Below are positions 34,983-44,744 of a stretch of DNA of 64,000 bases, one piece after another. A model generated the notes under the pieces. That model did no database searches and was not told the origin of the DNA. It saw only the letters and a list, made by a program, of their open reading frames with translations. Origin of the DNA: JBDTMT01 sp033764095 (lineage in GTDB: Bacteria > Desulfobacterota > Binatia > HRBIN30 > CADEER01). The stretch is from positions 1-64,000 of the forward strand of contig JANRJF010000254.1 in NCBI GenBank assembly GCA_033764095.1. Reading direction: 5' to 3'. Within the stretch, counting starts at the first letter, position 1. Each line of letters opens with the position of its first letter. The position numbers and the translations under genes were made by a program.

Positions 34983-35351
34983 CACCCGTCTCCTTTCGTG
35001 GCGGAGAAGAATCCTCGCTCTCCCATCCCGCCTCTCAACCGTGTCCGACTATCTTGAGTGTCGACATTCGCGCAAACACAACGGCAGGCCGTTCTCCGGC
35101 CGGTCGAAAGCTGCCTCCAGTTACTTGAGACCCCTTCAGTTGTCAAGCGGAAAAGGGTGATATCTGTTGCAAACTTGCGCGCGCCGGAGCGGGCGCGCGC
35201 TTTTGGTGCACGGGGGTGGCGAAGCGCTCCGATTCCTTGACCCTCGAAGCCGCCCTCTGGTAAGCGGACCGATCATTTTTTTGCCGGCCACGCCGCGGCT
35301 GAGCCGAATAAAGGGCTCGAATCGCAGTCTGAGCCACGGGAGGTTTTCTAG
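34983..35351. other. Divergent intergenic region between gene B and the FG-GAP lipoprotein
   Basis: 369 bp with lower GC than its surroundings and no convincing gene. It must hold the promoter of the B-A unit and that of the lipoprotein. On the plus strand a 9-bp GC hairpin (GCGCGCGCC, 35178-35186, with GGCGCGCGC, 35193-35201) is followed by TTTT, a terminator-like structure inside the presumed leader of the lipoprotein gene. No repeat of the three dispersed families is present. Confidence 0.5.
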
Positions 35352-36734
35352 ATGAGGGTGCGTATTGGGTTGGTGTGTGGTCTGGGATTGGCGGTGGCCG
35401 GGCTGAGCGGCTGCGGCATGTTCGCGAAGAAGCCGGCGGCGCCGGAGAACGCGGCGCAGAAGGGGCTGGCGGCGGCCGCGGCGGCCAGCAAGCCGGCGCC
35501 GATGGGCTACACGCTGGCGAACAACGGTTTGCCGCAGGGCATCATCTGGAAGAGCCAGATGGCGCTCGGCGACGTGAACGCCGACGGCTTTCCCGACATC
35601 GGCGTGATCTCCCGACTGGCCGACGGGCCGTGGATCTTCGTCGGCGACGGCAAGGGCAACTGGACCCCGTTCGCCAACGGCCTGCCGCGCGAGCCGTTCT
35701 GCGGCGGCGGCATGGACTTCATGGACGTCAACAAGGACGGGATCATGGACGCGGCGATCTCCGACCACTGCAAGGGGGTCTTCGTCTTCCTCGGCGACGG
35801 CAAGGGCAACTGGCGCACCGCATCGTCCGGCCTGCCGACGATCGGCTCCGAGGACGTCGCGCTGGGCGACTTCAACAATGACGGCTGCCCCGACCTGGCG
35901 TCGGTGGCGGCGGCGGAAGAGGGCGTGCGCGCCTTCACCGGCAACTGCAAGGGCGTCTGGAAGGAGAGCTCGAAGGGTCTGGCGCTGACCGATTGGGGCA
36001 ACGCGGTCGAGCTCAAGGACGTCAATGCCGACGGGAATCTCGACGTCATCGCCGCCTACGCGGCCGGCCCGCGCGTCTGGCTGGGCGATGGCAAGGGCGG
36101 CTGGACCGAGGCGTCGCAGGGGCTGCCGGCACCGCAGATCCACGGACTGTACTGGGGCCTCGATGTCGGTGACCTGAACGGCGACGGCAAGCTCGACATC
36201 GTCTCCGGCTCGCAGATGCCGCCTTTGCCCGAGGGCTGCGGCGCGCCCGGCGCGCCGACCTGCGCCGGCGGCGGCGTCGAGGCATTCCTGCAGCAGCCGG
36301 ACGGCTCGTGGCAGTTCGCCAACGCCGGCTTCCTGCCGATGAACTCGCTCGGCGTCGCCATCGGCGACCTGAACAACGACGGCAAGCCGGACGTCACCGC
36401 GGTCGGCAAGCGCGCGCTCGACGAGATCGGCGGCGTCTACGGCGTCTATACCTATCTGGGCGACGGCAAGGGCAACTGGCAGCCGGTGATCCCCGAGGGC
36501 CTGCCGCAGACCGGCAAGGAACGGAGCTGGGGCGTCGGTATCGCCGACATCAACCGCGACGGCATGAACGATATCGCGGTCGCCTTCGGCGATGTCGTGT
36601 CCCCCACCTGGCGTTCGGGCGCCAAGGGCAAGGACAAGGAAGCCAAGGAAGCCGAGGCGAAGGCGCCAGCCGCGCCGACGCGCGGCAAGTTCGGCGAGAT
36701 CGGCGTCTGGTTCGGCAAGCCGACGCCGCGCTGA
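35352..36734 (+). CDS. FG-GAP/VCBS-repeat lipoprotein (seven-bladed beta-propeller)
   Basis: 460 residues from ATG 35352, with GGGAGG upstream. Lipobox LSGC puts the lipidated cysteine at C21. After an Ala-rich spacer come seven calcium-loop repeats: DVNADGFPDI (75), DVNKDGIMDA, DFNNDGCPDL, DVNADGNLDV, DLNGDGKLDI, DLNNDGKPDV and DINRDGMNDI, most alternating with FVGDGKGNW or YLGDGKGNW strands. Seven repeats make a closed seven-bladed integrin-alpha-like propeller, normally used to bind proteins or glycans outside the cell. A Lys/Glu/Ala-rich patch (KGKDKEAKEAEAKAP) near the end is low-complexity. It is divergent from the secreted-protein pair B-A, so a shared surface role is plausible. Confidence 0.85.
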   Translation: MRVRIGLVCGLGLAVAGLSGCGMFAKKPAAPENAAQKGLAAAAAASKPAPMGYTLANNGLPQGIIWKSQMALGDVNADGFPDIGVISRLADGPWIFVGDGKGNWTPFANGLPREPFCGGGMDFMDVNKDGIMDAAISDHCKGVFVFLGDGKGNWRTASSGLPTIGSEDVALGDFNNDGCPDLASVAAAEEGVRAFTGNCKGVWKESSKGLALTDWGNAVELKDVNADGNLDVIAAYAAGPRVWLGDGKGGWTEASQGLPAPQIHGLYWGLDVGDLNGDGKLDIVSGSQMPPLPEGCGAPGAPTCAGGGVEAFLQQPDGSWQFANAGFLPMNSLGVAIGDLNNDGKPDVTAVGKRALDEIGGVYGVYTYLGDGKGNWQPVIPEGLPQTGKERSWGVGIADINRDGMNDIAVAFGDVVSPTWRSGAKGKDKEAKEAEAKAPAAPTRGKFGEIGVWFGKPTPR

Positions 36735-36745
36735 CCCAGTTTCGC

Positions 36746-36781
36746 GGGCCGTCCGTCCGCCGCTCGGCGGGCGGACGGCCC
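36746..36781. terminator. Strong GC hairpin behind the FG-GAP lipoprotein
   Basis: A 16-bp stem with a single G-T wobble closes on GCTC, starting 12 bp after the stop codon. No T run follows, so it is a weak intrinsic terminator by itself but may end or protect the transcript before the ABC exporter genes. Confidence 0.55.
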
Positions 36782-36837
36782 ATCCCAACGCGGCGCCCCG
36801 CGTTGATTCCCCTCCGGCGAGCGACGATGATGCCGGA

Positions 36838-38577
36838 GTGAGACGCCTCGCCGGCTACCTGCGCCGCTATCGGGCGCGCTATGCCGCCGGCGGCGCCTGT
36901 CTGTTGCTCACCGCCACGCTCGCCATGGCGGTGCCCTACCTGCTCAAACGCGCCGTCGACGCGATCGAGCGCGGCGCGCCGTTCGCCACCGTGGCGCAGT
37001 TCGCGCTGGCGATCGTCGCGATCGCCGTCGTCCAATCGGTGGTGCGCACCTTGTCGCGGGCCCTGATCTTCAACGTCGGGCGCGACGTCGAGCACGATCT
37101 GCGCGGCGACCTCTTCGCCCACCTCGAGCGGCTGCCGGTGGCCTACTACCAGCAGCAGCAGACCGGCGACCTGATGTCGCGCCTGATCAACGACGTCACC
37201 GCCATCCGGATGCTGCTCGGCGTCGGCGTCCTCAACCTGGTCAACACCCCCATCTACTACGTGTACGGCGTCGGCATCATGCTGACGATCGATCCGGTGC
37301 TGACGCTGATGGCCCTGCTGCCGTTCCCCATCCTGCTGTGGGTGGTGAAGCGCGTCAGCCGCACCTTGATGGAGCAGACGCTGCGCGTGCAGGAAGGCCT
37401 GGCGGCACTCAGCAGCGCGGTGCAGGAGAACATCAGCGGCATCCACGTGGTGAAGGCCTACGACGCCGAGACCGTTGCGGTGCAACGCTTCGCCCAGCTC
37501 AACGACGAGTTCAGCCGGCAGAACGTCGCGCTCGCCAAGGTGCGCGGCCGGCTGATGCCGCTGATGCGCCTCGCCGCCGGCTTCGGCACGCTGATGGTGC
37601 TGTGGGTGGGCGGCTGGCAGGTGATCGCCGGGCGCATCGGCCTCGGCGACCTGGTCGCCTTCATGGGCTACCTCAACCTGCTCGCCTGGCCGACCATGGC
37701 GCTCGGCTGGATGCTGTCGATCCTGCAGCGTGGCCGTGCCGCGTTGCTGCGCCTCGAGCACATCTTCGCCACCGAGCCGGCGATTGCCGACCCGCCCGAC
37801 GCGATGCCGCTGCCGGCGGTCGCCGGCCGCGTCGAGTTCCGCAACGTGTCGTTCGCCTATCCCGGGCGCGGCAACGGGCACCCGGTGGTGTCCAATGTCT
37901 CGTTCACGCTCGAGCCCGGCGAGAAGCTCGCCATCGTCGGGCGCACCGGCGCCGGCAAGAGCTCGCTGGTGCAACTGCTGCCGCGCCTGTTCGACGTCAG
38001 CGAGGGCGCCGTGCTGCTCGACGGCCGCGACGTCCGCACGCTGCCGCTGGCGCAACTGCGCGGCGCGATCGGCTTCGTGCCGCAGGATCCGTTCCTGTTC
38101 TCCACCCGCATCCGCGACAACGTCGCCTTCGCGCTCGACGCGCCCGACGAGGCGGCGGTGCGCCGCGCCGCCGCGGTCGCCGGCGTGGCCGACGACATCG
38201 AGGCGTTTCCGCGCGGCTACGACACCGTCGTCGGCGAGCGCGGCATCACGCTGTCGGGCGGCCAGAAGCAGCGCCTGACGTTGGCGCGCGCGGTGGCGCC
38301 GGCGCCGCGGGTATTGGTGCTCGACGACGCGCTGTCGTCGGTCGACACGCGCACCGAGCACGCCATCCTGCAGGGGCTGCGCGAGGTGATGGCGGGCAAG
38401 ACCAGCATCGTCATCGCGCACCGCGTCTCGACCATCATGGACGCCGACCACATCGCGGTGCTCGACGGCGGGCGCATCGTCGAGCTCGGTGACCACGCGG
38501 CGCTGCTGGCGCGCGATGGGCTGTACGCCGACCTCTACCGCCAGCAGCAGCTCGAAGACGAGATCGAGACGCTGTGA
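36838..38577 (+). CDS. ABC exporter, first half-transporter
   Basis: 579 residues from a GTG at 36838, chosen because the protein then begins with a basic RRLAGYLRRYRARY leader before the first membrane helix. An N-terminal ABC transporter type 1 membrane domain (about 1-310) is followed by an ATPase: Walker A GRTGAGKSS, Q-loop FVPQDPFLF, signature LSGGQKQR, Walker B VLVLDDALSSVD with aspartate rather than glutamate after the Walker B aspartate, and H-loop IAHRVST. The DD at the catalytic-base position suggests a degenerate site, the usual sign of an asymmetric heterodimer. Its partner overlaps it by 4 bp. Substrate unknown; MdlA/YheI-like lipid or drug exporters are closest in layout. Confidence 0.9.
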   Translation: MRRLAGYLRRYRARYAAGGACLLLTATLAMAVPYLLKRAVDAIERGAPFATVAQFALAIVAIAVVQSVVRTLSRALIFNVGRDVEHDLRGDLFAHLERLPVAYYQQQQTGDLMSRLINDVTAIRMLLGVGVLNLVNTPIYYVYGVGIMLTIDPVLTLMALLPFPILLWVVKRVSRTLMEQTLRVQEGLAALSSAVQENISGIHVVKAYDAETVAVQRFAQLNDEFSRQNVALAKVRGRLMPLMRLAAGFGTLMVLWVGGWQVIAGRIGLGDLVAFMGYLNLLAWPTMALGWMLSILQRGRAALLRLEHIFATEPAIADPPDAMPLPAVAGRVEFRNVSFAYPGRGNGHPVVSNVSFTLEPGEKLAIVGRTGAGKSSLVQLLPRLFDVSEGAVLLDGRDVRTLPLAQLRGAIGFVPQDPFLFSTRIRDNVAFALDAPDEAAVRRAAAVAGVADDIEAFPRGYDTVVGERGITLSGGQKQRLTLARAVAPAPRVLVLDDALSSVDTRTEHAILQGLREVMAGKTSIVIAHRVSTIMDADHIAVLDGGRIVELGDHAALLARDGLYADLYRQQQLEDEIETL

Positions 38578-40391
38578 GCACCACCGACGAGCAGCGCGAG
38601 GCCGACCTCGGCAAGGCCTACGACGCGCGCCTGATGCGCCGGCTGTGGGTGTACATCCGCCCGTGGCGCGGCTGGTTCTGGGCCGCCATGCTGTGCCTGC
38701 CGCTCACCTCGCTGTGCTCGCTGGCGCAGCCCTACCTGCTCAAGGTCGCGATCGACACCTACATCGCACAGGGCGACCGCGCCGGCCTGCTGCGCGTCGG
38801 CGGGCTGTACGGCCTGGCGATGATGGTCGAGTTCGGCTTCCTCTACCTGCAGTACACGCTGATGATGCTGGTCGCGCAGCGCAGCCTGGCGGCGCTGCGG
38901 CTCGACCTGGTGGCACACCTGCAGCAGCTGCCGGCGCGCTTCTTCGACCGCAATCCGGTCGGCCGCCTGGTGACGCGGCTGACCACCGACGTCGACGTGA
39001 TCAACGAGATGTTCGCCGCCGGCGCGCTGACCATCCTGATGGACGTCGCGACGCTGTTCGGCATCGTCGGCATCATGCTGGTGATCGACTGGCGGCTGGC
39101 GCTGGTGACGCTGGCGGTCGCGCCCGTGGTCGGCGTCGCGGTGAACTACTTCCGTATCAAGGCGCGCCACACCTATCGCGAGATCCGCGACCGCCTGGCG
39201 CGGCTCAACGCCTACCTGCAGGAGTCGCTGGCGGGCATGACGGTCGTGCAACTGTTCGCCCGCGAGCGGCAGAGCCAGGCGCGCTTCGACGCGCTCAACG
39301 GCGACTTCCGCAACGCCAACCATGCCGCCAACATCTACGAGGCGGCGCTGTTCTCGATCATCGAGGCGGTGAGCTCGATCACCATGGCGGTGATCATCTG
39401 GTTCGGCGGCTACGAGATCCTCGCCGGCGCGCTCGCCTTCGGCACCCTGGTCGCCTTCATCGAGTACATGCAGCGCTTCTTCGTGCCGATCCGCGACTTC
39501 TCGACCAAGTACGCGGTCATGCAGTCGGCAATGTCGTCGGCCGAGCGCATCTTCGAGCTGCTCGACCAGCCGGTGCCGATCGCCAGCCCGGCCGCCCCGC
39601 GTCGGCCCGAGGCGGTACGCGGCGGCATCGAGTTCGAGCACGTGTGGTTCGCCTATCAGGGCGAGGACTGGGTGTTGCGCGACGTCTCCTTCCGCATCGC
39701 GCCGGGTGAGAAGGTGGCGCTGGTCGGCCACACCGGCTCGGGCAAGACGACGATCATCAAGCTGCTCAACCGCACCTACGACGTGGCGCGCGGCCGCGTG
39801 CTGATCGACGGCGTCGACGTGCGCGAGTGGGACCTCGCTGCGCTGCGCCGCCACATCGGCGTGGTCTTGCAGGACGTCTTCCTGTTCAGCGGCTCGGTGG
39901 CCAGCAATCTGACCCTCGACCGCGCCGGCGTCGAGCGCGACGCCGCCGTCGCCGCGGCGGTGACCGTGCACGCCGACCCGTTCATCCGCCGCCTGCCGCG
40001 CGCCTACGACGAGCCGGTTCGCGAGCGTGGCAACAACCTCTCGGTCGGCCAGCGCCAGCTGCTGTCGTTCGCCCGCGCCCTCGCCTACCAGCCGACCATT
40101 CTGGTGCTCGACGAGGCGACCTCCAGCGTCGACACCGAGACCGAGATGCTGATTCAGGACGCCCTGCGCCACCTGCTCGCCGGACGCACCGCGCTGGTCG
40201 TCGCGCACCGCCTGTCGACCATCGAGCACGCCGACCGCATCATGGTGCTGCACGCCGGCGAGCTGCGCGAGAGCGGCACGCACGCCGAGCTGCTGGCGCG
40301 GCGCGGGCTCTACTACCGCCTGTACCAGCTGCAGTACGCGGCCCGCGCCGGGGCGGCGGCGAGCGCGCCGCGGCCGGCCGCCGCCTCATGA
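38574..40391 (+). CDS. ABC exporter, second half-transporter
   Basis: 605 residues from a GTG overlapping the stop of the first half. Membrane domain with six helices (about 30-330), then the ATPase: Walker A GHTGSGKTT, Q-loop VVLQDVFLFSG, signature LSVGQRQLLSFARAL (G-to-V change in LSGGQ), Walker B ILVLDEATSSVD with the catalytic glutamate, and VAHRLST. So this half supplies the glutamate, while the partner at 36838 supplies the canonical LSGGQ, giving one complete ATP site in the heterodimer. The layout resembles MdlB/YheH proteins. The stop overlaps the aminopeptidase start (ATGA). Confidence 0.9.
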   Translation: MSTTDEQREADLGKAYDARLMRRLWVYIRPWRGWFWAAMLCLPLTSLCSLAQPYLLKVAIDTYIAQGDRAGLLRVGGLYGLAMMVEFGFLYLQYTLMMLVAQRSLAALRLDLVAHLQQLPARFFDRNPVGRLVTRLTTDVDVINEMFAAGALTILMDVATLFGIVGIMLVIDWRLALVTLAVAPVVGVAVNYFRIKARHTYREIRDRLARLNAYLQESLAGMTVVQLFARERQSQARFDALNGDFRNANHAANIYEAALFSIIEAVSSITMAVIIWFGGYEILAGALAFGTLVAFIEYMQRFFVPIRDFSTKYAVMQSAMSSAERIFELLDQPVPIASPAAPRRPEAVRGGIEFEHVWFAYQGEDWVLRDVSFRIAPGEKVALVGHTGSGKTTIIKLLNRTYDVARGRVLIDGVDVREWDLAALRRHIGVVLQDVFLFSGSVASNLTLDRAGVERDAAVAAAVTVHADPFIRRLPRAYDEPVRERGNNLSVGQRQLLSFARALAYQPTILVLDEATSSVDTETEMLIQDALRHLLAGRTALVVAHRLSTIEHADRIMVLHAGELRESGTHAELLARRGLYYRLYQLQYAARAGAAASAPRPAAAS

Positions 40392-41611
40392 GCGGCGGCG
40401 AGCGCCGCCTGGCGCTCGCGCTGTTGGTCGGCCTGTCGCTCGCCGTGTCCGGCTGCGCCACCGGCTACGTGCTGCGTGCCGCCTACGAGGAGGCCGGATT
40501 GCTCTGGCGGCGCGAGCCGATCACCGAGGTGTTGCAGGACGCGACGCTCGATCCAGCCAGCCGCGAGAAGCTCGAGCTGGTGCTGGCGGCGCGCGCCTTC
40601 GCCGCCGAGCAGCTCGGACTGAACGCCGGCGGCAGCTACACGACGTTTGCGCTCGTCGACGGCAACCAGGTCATCCACGTCGTCAGCGCCGCGCCGCGCG
40701 AGAAGCTGGTGCCGATCACCTGGTGGTTTCCGATCGTCGGCGACGTGCCCTACCGAGGCTACTTCGATCGTGCCGACGCCGAGGCGCTCGCCGCCGAGCT
40801 GCGCAGCGAGGGCAACGACACGCTGGTGCGGCCGGCGATCGCCTTCAGCACGCTCGGCTGGTTCGACGATCCGCTGCCGTCGTCGCTGCTACGCCAGGAC
40901 CAGGCGCGGCTGGCCGAGACGGTGATCCACGAGCTGACCCACAACACGCTCTACGTGCCCAACCAGGCGGCCTTCAACGAATCGTTCGCCACCTACGTCG
41001 GCCTGCGCGGTGCCGAGGCCTTCTTCACCGCGCGCGGCGACGCGACCCGTGCCGCGCTCTGTGCCGCGCGCACCGCCGACGCGCTGACCTTCTCGGCCTT
41101 CCTCGCCGGCGCGTTGGCGCGGCTCGACGCGGCGTATGCGCAACCGATCGACGAGCCGGCGCGTCAACAGCTGTTCGTCGAGCTGCAGCGCGACGCGGCG
41201 GGCCGGCAGTGGCTGACCAACGAGTACGCGGCGTTCTGGCGCCAGCCGCTGAACAACGCGATCATCCTGCAGGACCGCGTCTATGCGGATCGACTGGCGG
41301 TGTTCGAGGACGCCTATGCGGCGCGCGCCGGTGATCTGCGCGAACTGATCGCGGCGGTCGTCGCGGCGCGCGGCTTCGCGCTGCCGCCGGCTCAGGGCTC
41401 GATGGCGTCGAGCCGCCGCAGCCCCACCCGCACCGAGACGATGAGCACCGCCGCGACCAACGCCAGTACGGCGCCGAACGAGAGCGCCACCGAGGTCCAC
41501 ACCGCCGGCGTGATCGGCGCGCCGCGGAAGCGGCTGTTGAACACCTCGTACATCGGCCAGGCCTCGAACATGACCACCAGGCCGATGAACGACAGGCACA
41601 GCACCATGTAG
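40388..41611 (+). CDS. Predicted zinc aminopeptidase lipoprotein (COG4324-like) with antisense-encoded tail
   Basis: 407 residues from an ATG overlapping the exporter stop. Lipobox AVSGC puts the lipidated cysteine near residue 20. The zinc motif is HELTH (H181-H185) with a downstream NESFATYVG glutamate (about E198), as in the predicted aminopeptidase family. The natural end of the family domain, ARGFALPPA, falls near residue 334. Beyond it the frame continues for about 72 Ser/Thr/Arg-rich residues that lie antisense to the end of the ABC-2 permease gene (overlap 41392-41611), which suggests loss of the original stop codon. The core is probably functional and periplasmic. Confidence 0.78.
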   Translation: MSGGERRLALALLVGLSLAVSGCATGYVLRAAYEEAGLLWRREPITEVLQDATLDPASREKLELVLAARAFAAEQLGLNAGGSYTTFALVDGNQVIHVVSAAPREKLVPITWWFPIVGDVPYRGYFDRADAEALAAELRSEGNDTLVRPAIAFSTLGWFDDPLPSSLLRQDQARLAETVIHELTHNTLYVPNQAAFNESFATYVGLRGAEAFFTARGDATRAALCAARTADALTFSAFLAGALARLDAAYAQPIDEPARQQLFVELQRDAAGRQWLTNEYAAFWRQPLNNAIILQDRVYADRLAVFEDAYAARAGDLRELIAAVVAARGFALPPAQGSMASSRRSPTRTETMSTAATNASTAPNESATEVHTAGVIGAPRKRLLNTSYIGQASNMTTRPMNDRHSTM

Positions 41612-43161
41612 ACCAGGCCGCCGGCGCTGGCCGCGACCTTCGCGGCATTGTCGGCGTCGAGGTTCGGGTAGGTGGCGCCGACCGCGAGGGCGAGCGCGAC
41701 GATCGCGAACACCATGCCGGCCAACGTCGCCGCCGACAGCCACATCATGAACGGCATGACCTGCAGATAGGTGTTGGTCGCCAAGACCAGGATCTCGCCG
41801 AAGACCAGCAGCGGCAGCGCGCCGACCCAGAACTTCGCCCACCACAGCCGCCGCGCCGGCAGCGGCGCGCCCTTCACCAGCCACAGCGCGCGGCCTTCCA
41901 TGCTGAACGATGGGAAGACGAAGCGCGCCGCCACCGAGGCGATGACGAACGCGGCGAGCGCGAGGTTGAGGAAGGCGATGACGTTCTTGAAGTAAAAGGT
42001 CACCAGCGGGCTGCCGTGCAGCGGCAGCACGCTGAAGTTGTAGACGTACACCACCACCAGCGCGCCGAGCAGGATCAGTTGCGACCACTGGCTGGTGTCG
42101 CGGAAGAAGGTCTTCACCTCCTTGGTGATGAGGATGCGGGTCTGACGCGAGAACGGCGTGGTGAGCAGTCCGAGCCCGCGCTCCCACAACGCGCGCTGCG
42201 TGAAGCGCGCCTGGCGTCCCTCCTGCGCCTTGGTCCAACCACGCAGATAGAGGCGCGTCACCACCGCCTCGCAGGCCATCACCGCCACCGCAGCGGTGCT
42301 GGCCAGCAGCGCGTAGTAGAAGAGCGGGCTGCCCTCGCGTCCGCCGAGCAGCGGGAACAACACCTCGGTCGCCCAGGTGCTGGGCAGGAAGCTCGCGTCG
42401 GGCGTGCGCATCGCGGCGAGAAACGCGCCGAAATCCGCGAAGCCTTCCGGGTTGACCAGGCGCTCCGGTCGCACCAGGCGGAAGAGCAGGTAGAGCAGCG
42501 CCACCGCCACCACCGACAGCAGCACCAGGATGTCCTTGGTGCGGCGCGCCGGGAAGACGTTGACCAGCACGGTGGTGGTCATGACGCCGAGCGACGCCGG
42601 AATCAGCACGAACGGCGGCAACACCAGCGCCGTGGCGAGATAGAAGATCGGCCCGCTCCCGTGCACGACGCCGTAGGCGAGAAAGGCGGGCAGCGCGAAG
42701 ACCAGCAGCATCCACGACGAGTCGATCACCGTCTCGGCAAGGCGCGCGTGGAACAGGCGGCGCAGCGGGATGGGCGCGGCGACCAGTCGGTCGAGCTCGC
42801 GCGACAGGAAGAAGGTCGAGAGCGCGGCGACGATATTGGAGAACAGCAGGATCGAGAAGAAGGTGACGAACACCATGCCGAGCAGCTTGTAGGTGAGCAC
42901 CGGACCGAACTCCGGTACGCTCAGGAAGTAGCTGAGCGCGCGATGGAAGAAGCCGAAGATGGCGCCGCCGAAGGCGAGCGCCAGCAGCGCGAAGCCGCCG
43001 AGCCGCCAGCGACCCTGGCGCGACAGCCGCCGCCAGCGGTTGCGTGCCGCCATGCGGCGCGGTCCGAGCAGCAGGCGCATGGTGCCGAGCGGATGCTCGG
43101 CCGGCGGCCGCTCGACCGCGGCGCCGAGGTCGAGCAGGCGGGAGGCGCTGCCGTTCGCCAT
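41392..43161 (-). CDS. ABC-2 type multi-span permease
   Basis: 589 residues from ATG 43161. Hydrophobic profile shows roughly 12-14 membrane helices in two halves, the first ending near LVRPERLVNPEGF and the second starting near RQTRILITKEVKTFFRDTSQW. That KEVKTFFRD turn is typical of large ABC-2 permeases of the 'putative ABC exporter' type. It lies 5 bp behind its ATPase gene. Its last 220 bp overlap the aminopeptidase frame on the other strand. Substrate unknown. Confidence 0.85.
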   Translation of the reverse strand: MANGSASRLLDLGAAVERPPAEHPLGTMRLLLGPRRMAARNRWRRLSRQGRWRLGGFALLALAFGGAIFGFFHRALSYFLSVPEFGPVLTYKLLGMVFVTFFSILLFSNIVAALSTFFLSRELDRLVAAPIPLRRLFHARLAETVIDSSWMLLVFALPAFLAYGVVHGSGPIFYLATALVLPPFVLIPASLGVMTTTVLVNVFPARRTKDILVLLSVVAVALLYLLFRLVRPERLVNPEGFADFGAFLAAMRTPDASFLPSTWATEVLFPLLGGREGSPLFYYALLASTAAVAVMACEAVVTRLYLRGWTKAQEGRQARFTQRALWERGLGLLTTPFSRQTRILITKEVKTFFRDTSQWSQLILLGALVVVYVYNFSVLPLHGSPLVTFYFKNVIAFLNLALAAFVIASVAARFVFPSFSMEGRALWLVKGAPLPARRLWWAKFWVGALPLLVFGEILVLATNTYLQVMPFMMWLSAATLAGMVFAIVALALAVGATYPNLDADNAAKVAASAGGLVYMVLCLSFIGLVVMFEAWPMYEVFNSRFRGAPITPAVWTSVALSFGAVLALVAAVLIVSVRVGLRRLDAIEP

Positions 43162-43166
43162 CGCGC

Positions 43167-43928
<762 letters not shown>

Positions 43929-44043
43929 CACTCCTCACCCTGCGCGTCGCTGCCGCAGGGAGCAACTTTCTTGCCCGCCGCGGCCCGGCCCGCCGCGCGG
44001 CGGCCGGGTGCCGTCGGCAAAACGCAAAAGCGTCGGAGACCCA

Positions 44044-44469
44044 TCATCTGACCGGACTTTTGCCTTTCGCCGCGCGCCGCCGGCGGGCCGGCCGCGCCGG
44101 CTCGAACGGTGCCTCGACGCGCAGTCGCACGCGCCGCTCGCGCCCCGGTCCGCTCCACCGATAGTCGCGCAGCGAGACGCTGCCGGCGCGGAAGCGGATG
44201 CCCTCCAACTCGAGCAGCTCGCGTTGCAGGTCGGGGCGCTCGATGCCGCCGCGGATGCTGATGCGGCCGGCGGCGTTGATCACCCGCTGCCACGGCACGA
44301 CGTGCAGCAGCGGGCGCGGCAGGTTGGCGAGGGCGGTGCCGACGGCGCGCGCGGCACGCGGGTGGCCGAGCAGTGCGGCCACCTGGCCGTAGGTGACGAC
44401 GCGACCGCGCGGCACGCGCCGCACCAGCGCATACACGGCGCGGGCGAACTTCGGCGCCGCGGCGACCAT
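44044..44469 (-). CDS. Alkyltransferase-like protein (MGMT family without the acceptor cysteine)
   Basis: 141 residues from ATG 44469, sharing one base with the stop of the yciI-like gene. The MGMT DNA-binding domain is seen as VYALVRRVPRGRVVTYGQVAALLGHPRAARAVGTAL. The active-site PCHR of MGMT is PWQR here (PWQRVINAAGRIS), so cysteine is replaced by tryptophan, the hallmark of ATL proteins. ATLs bind O6-alkylguanine and hand the lesion to nucleotide excision repair instead of removing the alkyl group. A basic tail (ARRRRAAKGK) could add DNA affinity. Confidence 0.85.
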   Translation of the reverse strand: MVAAAPKFARAVYALVRRVPRGRVVTYGQVAALLGHPRAARAVGTALANLPRPLLHVVPWQRVINAAGRISIRGGIERPDLQRELLELEGIRFRAGSVSLRDYRWSGPGRERRVRLRVEAPFEPARPARRRRAAKGKSPVR

Positions 44470-44744
44470 CAGGCGGCGGGAAAGACCTGCAGGAAGGGGT
44501 GCACCTCGACGCGCTCGAAGATGCCGTTGACGACGTAGGGATCGCGGCCGACCAGCTCCCACACCGCGCCGAGCGACTCGGCCTCGATGACGATCAGGCT
44601 GCCGGCGCCGTCGGTGAGCGGCCCGGCGAGGCGCACCTTGCCGGCCTTCGACAGCGGCTCGAGATGCGCGAGGTGGGCAGGCCGGTGGGTCGGGCGCTTC
44701 TCCCTCGCGTCGCGCGCGTCGTGACCGATGATGACGAACAACAT
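44469..44744 (-). CDS. YciI-like protein (YCII domain)
   Basis: 91 residues from ATG 44744, with GGAG upstream. Small ferredoxin-like fold of the YCII family: MLFVIIGHDARD, REKRPTHRPAHLAHLEPL with the conserved His/Asp region, VRLAGPLTDGAGSLIVIEAES and a DPYVVNGIFERVEVHPF end. Members are dimeric cytoplasmic proteins of uncertain chemistry. The gene is translationally coupled to the ATL gene behind it and divergent from the DUF3187 gene across 99 bp. Confidence 0.85.
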   Translation of the reverse strand: MLFVIIGHDARDAREKRPTHRPAHLAHLEPLSKAGKVRLAGPLTDGAGSLIVIEAESLGAVWELVGRDPYVVNGIFERVEVHPFLQVFPAA

